From contig OZ026563.1 of assembly GCA_964020155.1 (NCBI GenBank), positions 2,705,440-2,769,439 on the forward strand: a stretch of DNA of 64,000 nucleotides, read 5' to 3'. Below are positions 50,773-63,064 of the stretch, piece by piece. The first letter of the stretch is position 1. Each line of letters opens with the position of its first letter. The DNA is from Chondrilla cf. caribensis. Lineage: Eukaryota; Porifera; Demospongiae; Chondrillida; Chondrillidae. Below the pieces are notes generated by a model, which saw only the letters and a program-made list of their open reading frames with translations, was not told where the DNA came from and searched no databases. The translations under genes were made by a program, and so were the position numbers.

Positions 50773-51608
50773 CATCAATTGTTTATCCAGTTATGTAGAT
50801 AGACTTGTATGAATACTATTAGCATAATAGTGCAATCATAACTTTCATCATTTGTATTATAATTATCACATTATGCATAGTGTATGCATCTCTATTTGTA
50901 TGAAATTATTACATATAACATTATGTACCTAAAAAGATACATTATTTAAGTAAAGTACTATTGATCCTCTCCGGATCCCATGCATATTAATACAGCTATA
51001 TATAATATATAGTCATCATCGGTCATAACATAGGCCAAACAGCCCTTGACCTCAGCTTAAAATAATCAATTGCAATATAATATTGGAGCAATATATTATA
51101 ACAGTATAACATGATTAAATATGTACAGTGGACATCAGTTACATGTCAGTCACATCACCGCATGATTATGCTACGTAGCAAAGTTAACGGGTGAAGGGTT
51201 ACTGAGCAGTGTCTAACTGCCCATCGTATAACACAGTACTTTTGCAATGTAGACAAGGCTTGTAGCTGCGAGCAAGGGGCCATAGACAGTGAATTTCAGG
51301 TCACGTCCACGCTGAAACATCCGGCACTGACAAATAAGCCCTAGGTCGGAGTACCCGCAATGACTACATTTTTGTGATGGATAGGTTTATAGTCGGTCGA
51401 CACTGTGGATGTTAATTGCTCTTATCAAGAACTATTCATCACTTCGCAGGTCAACACCCGATTGCGTATAATTCACATCTCATCACTGAGCCACGCGTAA
51501 GGGGTAAATCCTATAATTACAAGTAGGCTGGTACGGGAAGAAAAAGGCGCCATTTACAGCTAACTGGTCTAGTGACATTGTGTACTTGTACGCTCGTTGG
51601 AGCCGAAA
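50773..51608. other. intergenic between integrin beta and HP1
   Basis: AT-rich up to about 51120, then more GC-balanced sequence that should hold the HP1 promoter and 5' UTR. No ORF with family features, no repeat family member and no RNA gene was recognised. Confidence 0.6.
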
Positions 51609-52376
51609 ATGCCGAAAATTAGGGCCAAAAAGATAAAGTCAAGGAAAATTAAAGAAGATGATAGCGATGAGGGTGTGTATACAGTGGAGAAAATAATGGA
51701 GAAAAAGCTTAAGAAGGGCAGAGTGATGTATTTAATTAAATGGGAAGGGTATTCCAACCAACACAATACTTGGGAATGGGAGGAAGACTGCAACTGTCCC
51801 GAACTTATCGAACAATTTGAAAAGGATCGGAAGCTTGAGAAGACAAAAGGAGCAGATTTGATTTTGTCCAATAAGAAAGAACGTCCATCTCCTAAATTAC
51901 ATGCAGACTCTACGAACACTCTGCAAGATGAGAAAGGTACGAGTGGGAATCACACTCGGTCTGATCCAGCCCCCATGCCGCCAAAGAAAACTGGTTTTGA
52001 ACGAGGTTTGGAACCTGAAAAAATTCTAGGAGCAACTGAACAGAATGGGAAGCTGATTTTTCTGATAAAATGGTACGTTCTACATTTTGTGATTCGAGGC
52101 TCGACCATTTTCCCTCTCATCCGTAATGAAAACCATAACATTTATAAATGCTGGTATCCATCATAGTATCCATATTTCCATTAGTAATCATGTATTTGTA
52201 TCATAAATACATGATATCATGTTCATTCTAGGAAGAACTGCGAAGAGGAAGATTTAGTGTTTGCTGAAGATGCAAATGTGAAGTGCCCACAGGTTGTTAT
52301 AGCATTCTATGAGAGTAAATTAACATGGAGAAAAGCTACAAGTGAAACAGAGACATCTGTTGATGAAGGACCTTAA
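51609..52376 (+). CDS. CBX: heterochromatin protein 1 (chromobox) homologue
   Basis: Chromatin protein that binds H3K9-methylated histone tails and dimerises through its chromoshadow domain. Two exons, 51609-52072 and 52232-52376, joined inside the Trp codon of FLIKWKN; 202 residues. The basic N-terminus ([15 protein letters not shown]) is followed by the chromodomain [37 protein letters not shown], with aromatic cage residues Tyr, Trp and Tyr. Then a charged hinge, and the chromoshadow domain [42 protein letters not shown]. It is very close to vertebrate CBX1/3/5, and one gene of this type cannot be assigned to a single paralogue. The start is the first ATG after an upstream in-frame TTG. 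Confidence 0.97.
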
Positions 52377-53795
52377 ATCACTGTTATTTAGTTCTTTCAC
52401 AGATTATATAGTTGACCACTGTTTGTTTTTACTATGCACGTGTACTTGTTACCCTGTGTCCGTGTACCATGTCTGTATTCTTGGACTTAATATAGATGTA
52501 CCATTATTATGTTATTTTCCAACTCTGTTATTTTAAGACATATACTTATATCCGAAGATGGTAAGGTGTTTTTGTAGTCCTCGGTGTTAGTATCAGAGTG
52601 TTGATTCAGACAGATTATTTACATACCAACCCAGCTATATAAAATCCTGCTTAATCGTTTGTCCAACAATCAATAGAATTTGAAATACATTTATAAACAG
52701 GAATAATACAATTTGAACTGCACCTTGTCAATTGGAGAAGATTTAGTAAATATGAAATATTTAAGAAGCAATTTATTGGTAACAATTCACTTTCAGTACA
52801 TACTGCTTGACATCCTCTTGTAAAACTAGAGCACAAACATGATGGCAATGCAGCACATTCAACTCATGATCAGTAAAATTAGAAATTGAATGACTATAAC
52901 ATTAGGTAGACAATGAGAACTCGATACTCATGCATGGATAATACATAATACTTGAACATAATATAGAAATTTGACATTTTGGCCTTTCATGATCACCTTT
53001 CCACAGTTGAGGGGTGCTATATGCAATGATTACCATGGATGATGCAAAATTACCGAAGAAATTCCTTCAGTTTCAAATAACGATCCAATCTTTGTACTAT
53101 TTTGACTGAATTACTGTATGAAGACAGCTGCCTAATTTGGACAATATTAAAGAATTTCTCATCTTACCAATTGTTAGATTGTATAAAACTTGTTCTGCTA
53201 TAGGAATGTCTCAATTTTGGAGACTTTCCTGAGCTATTTCAACCGCCTTGACCCTCTTTCCTTGTATGTATCCCTACTCTGTGCACACAGCATCCATCAC
53301 CAGAAATAACAAATTAGTTGCCACTCTGTACATTAGAAGGCCCACATACTCGACAACAGACAATTTATGTGGTAAGTGCAGTATATGATCATAGGTACTT
53401 GAACAAATGGTATGGAATGATGAACAGCATAACTACTCGAGATAAAATTATGCCATGTACTCAAGTCCATGTATCTATGTCATGTCAAAATGACAGGCCA
53501 ACCGACCATAGAACCTCATTAGCCTGATTAACCATATTCATCAACAGAACAGAAAACACTCTTTTATGCGACATGATATCCCAAGCCTTAAAAAACGACG
53601 TTTCGATGACGAAATCGATGCACTTCAATACATTATTACTCTTAACTATCAATATTAAAACTAGCATGATACAGTACAAGTAGTTTTACATCATCACAAA
53701 AAGTCAAGTAAAATTACGTGTAATAATCCAACAATCCACATACTGTTGGTGCGCGGGTGTACAAAGTCACATATCTCAAAATTCGAGTACAGCGG
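52377..53795. other. HP1 3' UTR and downstream of SMIM30; possible untranslated or orphan minus-strand exons
   Basis: No clear gene. On the minus strand a short exon-like segment ending at about 53054 reads NSVKIVQRLDRYLKLKEFLR then stop after an acceptor, and another piece (about 53229-53270) reads RVKAVEIAQESLQN. I could not join them into one frame, so they are left unannotated. The rest is AT-rich, non-repetitive sequence. Confidence 0.4.
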
Positions 53796-53978
53796 TTAAG
53801 AACGATTCAATCTTCTTGAAATGAATCCTAACACTGCACACAAGATGACAACACCCAGAGCTAAGAAAACGACCAGCGCAATTCCATCTCCGACACCAAA
53901 GGCCAATGCCGGAGCAGGCAAAAGAGCCAAAACGAGCAGAAAGACGACAAAGAGAACTTGATTCATTTCTTCTTCCAA
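53796..53978 (-). CDS. SMIM30: SMIM30-like single-pass microprotein
   Basis: 60 residues in one exon (or 56 if translation starts at the second Met, 53966). Hydrophobic signal-like N-terminus (NQVLFVVFLLVLALLPAPALA), then GVGDGIALVVFLALGVVIL as a membrane segment and a basic end (RRLNRS). The arrangement and the GDxIAL motif match the vertebrate small integral membrane protein 30 (about 59 residues), a microprotein of ER/secretory membranes. Length, motif and topology support the call, but the family is short, so a search is needed. It starts 139 bp from DNAAF5 on the opposite strand. Confidence 0.75.
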   Translation of the reverse strand: MEEEMNQVLFVVFLLVLALLPAPALAFGVGDGIALVVFLALGVVILCAVLGFISRRLNRS

Positions 53979-54117
53979 CTATATCACGTGGCAAGTATCA
54001 TGTGCTTGCATCATGACCTTCTCGGGCAACGCCTACTTCCTCGAAAGAACGCCACTGCACGCGAATTCGTCAGCTAGTCTAGCTAGCCAGACCGTAACTG
54101 TGGACTGACAGCGGGAA
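53979..54117. promoter_or_regulatory. putative bidirectional promoter, SMIM30 / DNAAF5
   Basis: 139 bp between divergent start codons. The stretch is richer in GC than its surroundings and contains CACGTG-like and inverted CTAGCTAGC motifs. The call is inferred from the layout. Confidence 0.5.
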
Positions 54118-57100
54118 ATGGCCACCGAATTTGAAAAAAATCCACATGTGGGGGTAATCATGCGCTGTAATGAATTATAGCTATTCATTGCACAGCGGTG
54201 TGATCACTTTAACGTTTCTAATTGCTTTTTTTAGAATGTAAACCGCTTACTGAGCTGCTTGGAGGATCAAAACCGAGCTGTTAGGAGAAAGTCTTTGCAA
54301 GAATTGCTCCACTATTTCAAGGATACATCTATCAGGCACGATGATGTAGAAATCATAGATGTTATAAAGTCAGTTCTGAAGGTTTTATTCGACTCCTCTG
54401 AAAAGTGTCGGGAAATGGCTATTACTTTATCATCCGAGTGAGTTTTCTTGGTGCCATCAGCACCGTTCACCTGGTCCACATATACTTGATACTGATGTAC
54501 TACTATTACTGATTCTGATACTATACTGAGATGTAAATTACCTTAGTAGAGTTATCTTTTAACATAACCTTTTCCTATGTTCATGGATAGGCTGCTTCGA
54601 GTGGCAAGAGATGGAGAAACACATCTTCCTTTTGTTATGCCGGTGTTAGTGGCTCGTTTAGGCCAGGGGGAGATCACGGAACCGTCAGAAGAGTTGCGTT
54701 TGGAGCTAGTGAAGCTCATTAGAGAAATGCTGGACTCCTATGGTACAAAGATGACTCCTTACATTGGAGATATGATGCTTGTACTACAAAGAACCACTGT
54801 TGATCCCTATCCTGATGTGAAGAAGGTGTGCTTATATGTTGACTGTGCTCCATCATAAGAATGTAGTTACATGGGACTTCTGAAGATCTTTGGTCGTATG
54901 ATGTTATTGGGTTGATATTGAACTGAGGGGTATGTCATTAGTAGCCTACACCAGGTATGTGCTAGCAAATGTAGTGTAACAGCTGAAAGCCTTCCTATCT
55001 TTGGCTTATTGATAGGTATTACTTGCTAACAGTGTGTGTTACATATACAGTCACTCTCTTTATGACAACAGTTCTTCAAAAACAGCCTCTTTATACCATG
55101 GCTTGTGGAAACATAATATGCCTTCACACACAGTACTTGTACATGTGTTGGTTGTGTTTCTTTATAGTTGTAGGAATATTGTTTAACACGTCTATAGTGA
55201 TACCCAAACAATTCTTTTCACAAATTAATCATTCGTGCAACGTTTCACCCATCACGGGCTTCTTCAGGCACATACAATACAAAACTCAAATCATTGGCTC
55301 ATTGGTATTGGCTATGTGCCTGAAGAAGCCCGTGATGGGTGAAACGTTGCACGAATGATTAATTTGTGAAAAGAATTGTTTGAATATCGCTATAAACGTG
55401 TTCAACAATAGTCCTACAACTATAAAGAAACACAGTCCTTGTATTGGTTATAGCAATAAATTGGCATAGTAACAGTATAGTGAGGAACCTGGGTGATGTC
55501 ATAGACATTTGACAGCATATGAGATGTACGTAGGAGTGTGCTTGACATCCTCTGCAAGATGTGCTGCTATCAGTGGTAAATATCTTTAATACGTATGTCT
55601 TTCTCTGTAGATCAGTGCTGAATGCATTATAAAACTTGCAGAAACATGTCCACAAGTATTCTATCATCAAGGTGAATGCCTTGTGAAGCCCTTGCTTCAA
55701 GGAATATGTCATCAGCATTCCAAAGTCCGTATGACTTGCCTTAAGGTGAATGTCTCCCATTGTTCAACATACGTAATTACACATCAAGTCTGCATTTCAA
55801 GACCTTTGGGTATAGTGTGGTATCACTGTTAGGTTGGACAATGACAGAGTCCTTAGTGTATGTGTATATTGTATCTATATTTTCTATGTTGAATTTCAAG
55901 GTTATTATGCAGTGCAGTGCAGCAAACACCCTGGATTCATGCTGCATATTGACTGACTGCCTTACCTCTCAAGGTTCAAGCCTGCATTTAGTATAGTCTC
56001 CTACCCATCTGATATTGTTTGTGGTTGCACATTGTTCTGAAAATGATGCAAAAACCTGATTTTCCCTGCATGTGTGCTGTGCAGAGACATGTCGGAAAGT
56101 GGTATGGCGTGAGACTGTAATGTTTGTTTTAATGTAATTTTGTTTATCTTGTTTTGAAGCCATAGAGTTGTACAATGTACTCAATTCATGTCATTCATTT
56201 CAACCATGCTATCCCATTGACCAAAGCTGGAACTGGACTCATTGTCTGTGTGAGACCAGTACCTCATGGTTCATATACGTAATATGCATTCTATGCTATG
56301 TATCTCAGTACACCACATCTGTGTTCGTTTGTGTATCATTTCTGTGCGACTATCCAGTTGTTTATCAACTACATCATTCTGATGACCTCTGTTGGGTTTG
56401 TAGTCTCTGGGAAGCGTTATCCAGCATGTTCAAAACAGTGCTTTAGATGGAGCCCTTCCAGTATTGGCTAAAAAAACTTACGATGGTAATGTGGAAGTGA
56501 GAAAGTGTCTCATAAATGTCACTGGGAACTGGTTGATGTCTTTGGTGGATCGGTGAGTTCTGTTGGTTATGTGTATGTCTGAATATGACAATAGTAAGAC
56601 CTGGCATAGTCATATAATATTATTATTGTTTTATTAGGCATAAGTGATGGACATTGAGTGATCGTTGGACGTGTGTATGTACGTATGTAAAGTACACAGC
56701 ACTGTGTGTTGGTGGGAATGTATCATATAACTTGTTCAATTATTATCAATGACTAGATTGTAACCTCCCGTGGGTTGGCAATATTCTTTGCAGTACTACT
56801 TCATGTTTGCTTTGAATATTGGCAACAAACTAAAGTGGAGGGCTATGCTAGGTTACCTCCCTCACGAGAATTTTATACAACGATAGCGAGGTTCAATTAT
56901 TATTACTATTATTATGGGATATATCACCTGAGAATTATCCCAGCAGCATTTTCAAATGGGTTAAAAGTTAGTAGATTAACCCAATGCTTGGCGAATCTTA
57001 GATCTCTGGTACTGTACATAGATATGCATGTGTGTACATATCTACAAGAGACTCTTGAGACCACCACGTATGTCTTGCCTCTACAATCCTTAACTTCAGT

Positions 57101-60100
57101 CCACATACCTCTCATGTTTAGGTATTCTTACCAGTGGAAGCTGATTCCACTTTTACTGTGTTGCCTGTCTGATGATGTGGAAGAATTGAGAAAATCTACT
57201 TGGGAGATTTGGGGACAGGTAACCGGTCTTAAGTGCCAAATATAGACTGCAGTTCAGACTCACACTTTCTGTGTACGTTGAAACTCTATTGCATGTATCT
57301 AGGTTGGTAAGAAATTTGAGCAAGAAAACGAAGAGGATTTAAAAGACCAAATGGATTTTCCCGAGGCTGTATCATTACCAAATGACTTAGGTGAAAGATT
57401 TATTGCATTGAAATGAAGTAAAAGTGAATGTTAGCATTTAAACTTGTAATTGTGTATGTTTTTACGGCAGATTTTGGACGACCTGGACTTGGATGTCGTG
57501 TAATAGTACAAAGAAACTTCCATAAAATCTTGCCACCACTGCTGAAAGACTTGTGTGACTGGTCCTTGAAAAGTCGATTGAAAGTTAGTATATGCCAAGT
57601 TTTCTCAGCATTCTCTTTTTTTGAAAGATACCTTTACACCAATGGCTATCATAGGCCTCTCAACTTCTATTCCACCTATTGTACCACTTGGAAGGGCACA
57701 TCACTCAAAGTTTACAACTTCTTCTTGGAGGACTGTATGGAGGGTGTGCTGACGAGGAATTGGAGATAGTTCACAATGTAAGGACCCTTGTTCAGTTGAG
57801 CATCACACTATGGGAAACTGTTGTATTTTGGACCATACCAGGGTTTGCTATTTGAATGTGTCTACATTTAATGAACTTAAAACAGGACCAATACTAAAAT
57901 AGTTACAGCCAGTCAGTCACTCCATACACATGGGAACTAAAGAATGAAGAGTATTTTTGTATTTCTTTGTTTATAAGCATGCGTTATGACTTTCTTTTCA
58001 CAGTCAACAAAGTGTGCAAATATTGTGGGATTTTATGTGCCAGTAGAGATATGGAGCGATCTTGTTTTGTCTGCTGTGAGGACATCATCTGGATGTGGTA
58101 AACAAGGAGGAAGTGTGGAAAGTTCTGTGGCTGTTGGTCCCAATCATTGCACAGGCTGTCTTCGCTGCATCAGTGGTGTTATCCAGGGAGCCTCAGGGGA
58201 AAGGCTCTTCACCTGTCTAAGAGTAAGCCTTTGCATATGACAAACAATAAGTCTGTAATGTAGAGTGTGTGGTGATGTACTTTATGTGTATGTATGTTGT
58301 ATGGTCCTTCTACATGTGTGAAATGGTATGTGATTGCTCCCATACTTACCAGTATGTTCATGAGTGTTAGCCACTTCTGAATGCTCATGTATGCCTACAG
58401 TGAGGCCAAACGGGGATGATGTGGGAACTGTATACTATTTTATTGATACTCACTCAGACCTCTTTGCAACATCACCCTGGTTTCAGTCCCGAGGAAATAG
58501 AAAGGAGGCATAACAACCTTAACGGTGACAAACACTGTGACACTTCATTACAGTCAGATCTCTTTGCAATATCCCCTTGGCCCCTCACTTTCCTTGCCAT
58601 TATAACCAATTTGCTGTTGTAACCTGCGGTCATGGTGTAAGTAGTACATCTGTGCCCACAAAACATGTTGTTATATAGAGACCATCATTATAAATAGTGC
58701 TGTTGTGAAGATATCTGGCTGCAATACCTTGAAAGTGTCCAAGGTTCATTATGTACACACATACGTATTGGTACATGTTTAATGCCTTGTGAGACATTAT
58801 TATTTTGAATTGCAAGAAAAAGGATTTAGAACTCAGTTTGTCACAGTGACGTTCATGCTCATTTATTTGTATATGGGGACACTATTGACTTACTACGGTA
58901 ACAGTAACAGGGGGCTTATTTAGACTAAGTTGTGTATATTTGTCCCTTTATTTTTGGTTTCCTTGTAGAGTATAGTAAAGTGTTTGGGGGAACAAGAACT
59001 CGTTCAAACAAATCATGTCCCTGTTCTAAAGGGTGTCTTGTGTTGTGTAAGGAACATTTTGCAGAAGAAGCTTCCAAATGACCATGAAAATGTTAAAGAC
59101 CTGTTTCTCATATTGCTGAGACTGTCTTCGGTGGAAATGGAAAATCATTGGCAAAAACAGGTACATGCTGTAAAGTAATATCATTACACTGCTTGTTATT
59201 ACATACACTACCCTAGACAGAGGAGGAATGTTTTATGAGCACTCATATTTAGCAGTTGTAAATTTATTTCAACTTATTAGTTGTTACTAGTGTACAAAAT
59301 GTAGTGTATAATTATAGTATGTGCACACAATGAATTTTTATTTTATAACATGTACTGTAATATTGTAAGAGGCTGTATTTTTCAGACAGTTGTGTACTGT
59401 TGTGTAAGCATGTACTGCTTTATATGTGTGAGTGTGTACGAAATTGTAGGTTCAAGATGCTTTGTTGGAGCTGTGTATGTGTGCAGGTCACCATGATACG
59501 TCAGAGCTGTATAGAGAATATGGCAAGGAAATCCTCCAACCGATGATAGTGAGTGTGTGGGTGGGTTGATGTCTGTATGGAGATATGGGTATGCTTGTGT
59601 GAGTGAGTGTGGTAACACCCATCGTGATTAGAAGTGTGGAATATATACAGTCTTTTTGTTGTAGGATAAGTGTGATTTGTGGACGCCAGCCACTCCGGAC
59701 TGCCTCGTGTTCACCAGTTTCCTAAAACACGGTGGCACGGCTGCAATTTCATTCTGTGGGGAAATTGTGCCTGTGTTCTGTTCAGCTCTGAACCCAGACA
59801 ACAATGTAGAACTACACCTTCAGTAAGATCCCTGTAGTGTTCTTGATTGCCAACCAGGCTTACAGTGTACATTCTTTTATGTGTAGTTTTATTGTACTCT
59901 TGATTGAGTTCTTATGGTCGGTAAAGGAAGCAGACAAGGCTGATTTTCATCAGCATGCAATGTCTATTGTCAAAGACATTGTGATTCCTAACACTGTCTG
60001 GAAAGCCGGTCGGTAGGTTCAGCTGATCTTTGTTCCATCAGACTTCTATATGTGTCTATAATAATAGACGTTTCATGACAACTTGTTTTGTGGGCACAAG

Positions 60101-62569
60101 TGAATCTTACACAATGGATTTTTGTTAATCTACCATTGCCTTATCAGCTAAACCCTTAATCAACCACGAATTTTCAATTTATCCGCCAGACTCATCAATA
60201 CACACATTTTTAAAAAACGAATTATGGTACATTAATGAGTATTCACTGTACTTGACTACAACAGTATATCGGTTGTAACGGTATGAGAAGTGAGGGACCT
60301 GGGTAATGTGGTGAGAGATCTGACTATAATGATGGATCTCAGTGTTTGTAGCTATCATGTTGTCACGACTCCTCCCTGCTCCTCAGGACTGCTTCTGCTC
60401 TTAGAACCTCCATGATGGCATGCTTGCAGACGTTGCTTGATCACTCGCTTTTGCCAGTCAGTTCACTCGAGGTATTGATGGATGCACTGTTGCCCCAGGT
60501 TTTGTCGTGTCTGGACGATTCCAATGAATCTACACGAAAAACATCCTGTCAAGTATTGAGATACCTTTTTCCAATTATGAGCAGTTAGTGTTTCTATAAT
60601 TTTATAATGCAAAGAAATGGAGTGTATACAAAATAGTGTGTTTTAGGAGAGAATTCCCTTTTGGATAAATACCTCATGTCAGGTTAACACTTGATTTATG
60701 GTAATATTTAACCCACATGGGCATTATCAGATAACATTGCATCTAATATTGTTAATCTGACATGCTTTATTCCTCCAAACAAAGATTCTCTTTCAGTGAT
60801 ACATGTTGAATACATTCTGCAGTGACTGTGAGTGGAGTGCACATTATTGTACAAGACATGTTTAGTTTGTTTGTACATATCGTGTGTGCTGTGATTTCCA
60901 TGCTTAGCCTGTGTAGTCCATTTGCTGTATGTACGTAGTTGTGCACACACTGTGGTACATGGTTGCACTTCTTTGTATTGTGGATGATTACACTTCGTCT
61001 TCATGTAGTTGACAAACTGCACACTATTTATTGTGATTTGTTGAAGAGACTTGATGACAGCGTTGAAGACATCAGACTCAGTATGACAGAAACTCTGTTA
61101 GCATTCTTCAGGTGGAGCTGTAGGGTTGTGTCCTGTACTGGAGCTTTCTATTGACTCTGTCCTTTCTTCTTATAGGTCTCTCCCCCAACAGTATGATGCC
61201 TCCTTGTACAAAGCACACTGTGAAGCTCTCTTCTCCTCACTACTCATTCACCTTGATGACCCTAGTGAGAAAATACAGGTTTGGGTTTCCCTGTTATCAG
61301 CTTCTGTACATACAGACTAAACATATTGAGACCAGCTATCAGTGATCCACAAAATCAGTTTTCGTTATCAAAATACTCTACTTTTCAGGAATTGTTTAGT
61401 ACATACTTACACTAATACAGCAAACCAAATGTGTCTCAAAATTGGGCGTATTAAGCACCAATTTGTCCTAAGGGTGTTCAGCTTAGCAGGTTTCTACTGG
61501 TCTTTAGTACTGCTTTAACATTTTTGTGTTGATCTTTCGAAGGAGTCAGTTTTGGCAGTGCTAAAAGAAGCAAGTAGGCTCGATAGAGAATTGCTAAAAG
61601 AACATGTTGAAGATGTTTGCAGCAAGCATAGATCACAAAAGTAAGCAGTAGTGCCTGCATGTACGTGTTGTGTGGGTGTGGTCACTACATGTGCTTTATT
61701 TATCTGCGGTTAAGAGAGGTGTAATGCTGATAGTTTTTGAGAGGAACTGACTACCTCGTAACTCTGTATTTTGTACACTTTACATATAATATTATGATAT
61801 TGGTGAGACATTACAGCTACCGTTCAAGAATACTGTATAATGAGAAATTTCCATATTATGGTGTGAAGTTTCCCGTATGTATCAGGCACAAGCTTTTATG
61901 TGTAAAAATATAAACAATGTGTCAAACCAGCAAATTTTAAATTAGTGAGCCATAGGGTACCTCCTGACAGCTGGTGACAAGTCTCTGATTGATATTATCG
62001 TGGCATTGTTTTGATATTTCCAACCTCTGAACACCCTCCCACCACAATGGACCTTTATCCACGACTGCTGGCAAATAGCAGAGATCCTCATCGAAACGTG
62101 GCCTAGGACTGCCTCACCTTTCATCACAGCCAACATTGAGATCGTAGATAATGAGAAGTATTTGGCCTGTTGCCATCCTCACACGTACACAGCATTCTTC
62201 TCCATCAACAGTGGAGGGATATCCTTATGATGCAGAGTGATGCTGAAAGTGTCATGTTAATGTTGGAGGGTGTGAAAGCACAACCAATTTGAAAACTTTA
62301 AATGCAGGAATTCATGCTATGGCATTATCGCTATGTGGTAGTAAATATCATTCTCTCTGTGTGTGTATGCATTGAACAAACGTGACCACAGGTTGTCTAG
62401 TCCTACATGTTGTACTGTATTCGTGTAAGAGTTGCTGGTAATTACCAATATGATTTCATAAATGCATATTCGTACAAGTTACATTTCGTATCTTATCATA
62501 TCTGTTTGTTCACTCGTACATAGGTACTGCAACGAGTTGCTTCATCATATTTCTTCTTTGAAAGAATGA
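54118..62569 (+). CDS. DNAAF5: dynein axonemal assembly factor 5 (HEATR2), HEAT-repeat protein
   Basis: Cytosolic HEAT-repeat factor needed to preassemble axonemal dynein arms; implies motile cilia or flagella. Nineteen exons total 2,520 bp (839 residues; human 855): 54118-54153, 54235-54437, 54591-54825, 55611-55745, 56404-56552, 57122-57218, 57303-57390, 57471-57583, 57655-57777, 58004-58222, 58969-59160, 59450-59548, 59665-59822, 59887-60012, 60387-60583, 61009-61111, 61176-61278, 61543-61640 and 62524-62569, all in phase. Diagnostic segments: HQHSKVRMTCLK, WKLIPLLLCCLSDDVEELRK, NEEDLKDQMDFPE, RPGLGCRVIVQRNFHKILP, GGCADEELEIVHN, NTVWKAGRTASALRTS, DLLKRLDDSVEDIRLSMTE, LLIHLDDPSEKIQ and KYCNELLHHI near the stop. 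Exon 57655 is used in a different frame from the longer open frame that covers it. The introns carry a foldback element and a partial MITE. Confidence 0.95.
55154..55434. repeat. foldback element with ~120-bp arms
   Basis: Left arm from TGTGTTTCTTTATAGTTGTA to TGCAACGTTTCACCCATCAC and GGGCTTCTTCAGGCACATA. Right arm from TATGTGCCTGAAGAAGCCCG back to TACAACTATAAAGAAACACA. A spacer of about 38 bp separates them. The inner half of the arms is essentially perfect, the outer half more diverged. It lies in DNAAF5 intron 3. Confidence 0.93.
60117..60250 (-). repeat. MITE family A, copy 5 (partial, diverged)
   Basis: The right part matches the inverted family copy at 35240 (AATTTATCCGCCAGACTCAT, AACGAATTATGGTACATTAA, TGAGTATTCACTGTA). 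The left end is decayed. It lies in the DNAAF5 intron between 60012 and 60387. Confidence 0.7.
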
Positions 62570-62614
62570 TCTGTATATCTATCCACTTTGATAACACTGT
62601 ACTGTACTGTATGT

Positions 62615-62733
62615 GCATGTGTACTTGATCTACGATACATGTGTGCTTGATCTACGATACATGTGTGCTTGATCTACGATACATGTGTGCTTGATCTACG
62701 ATACATGTGTGCTTGATTTACGATACATGTGTG
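62615..62733. repeat. 22-bp minisatellite, about 5 units
   Basis: Near-identical units TGTGCTTGATCTACGATACA plus TG, with one variant (GATTTACG). The low divergence suggests recent expansion. It begins 46 bp after the DNAAF5 stop codon, so it may lie in the 3' UTR. Confidence 0.93.
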
Positions 62734-62935
62734 ATATAATAGTAGCAACCTGGCAAACCACGAACTAGCTGGCACTCGACTGTACTTTGTACTTGAGATG
62801 CAGTATACTAGTGTGCTTGAATGAAGTCGTTACAGAGCTCATTTTCAGAGATGTACTAGAACATATTTAGAAAATGACTAATAAGGATAACGTTAATATC
62901 AAAAATATTATTATGCATGTATTATGTAATAGCTA

Positions 62936-63064
62936 AAGTACCTCTGGAGAAGCTGTAGCGGATATACAGACACCTTTGCCTAATTGATACCGAGGGCGAA
63001 GCCCGAGGTGTCAATTAGGCAAAGGTGTCTGTATCCGCTACAGCTTCTCCAGAGGTACTTAAGT
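62936..63064. repeat. ~129-bp hairpin with CCGAGGGCGAAGCCCGAGG core
   Basis: Arms 62936-62989 and 63009-63064 are inverted copies (AAGTACCTCTGGAGAAGCTG / CAGCTTCTCCAGAGGTACTT; ACACCTTTGCCTAATTGATA / TGTCAATTAGGCAAAGGTGT) around a 19-bp palindromic core at 62990-63008. Intergenic, downstream of DNAAF5. Confidence 0.93.

Noticed and set aside
57428..57769. 113-codon ORF continuing past a DNAAF5 exon
   Set aside because: After the donor at 57584 the homologous DNAAF5 sequence continues in another frame from an acceptor at 57653-57654; the read-through frame is intronic.
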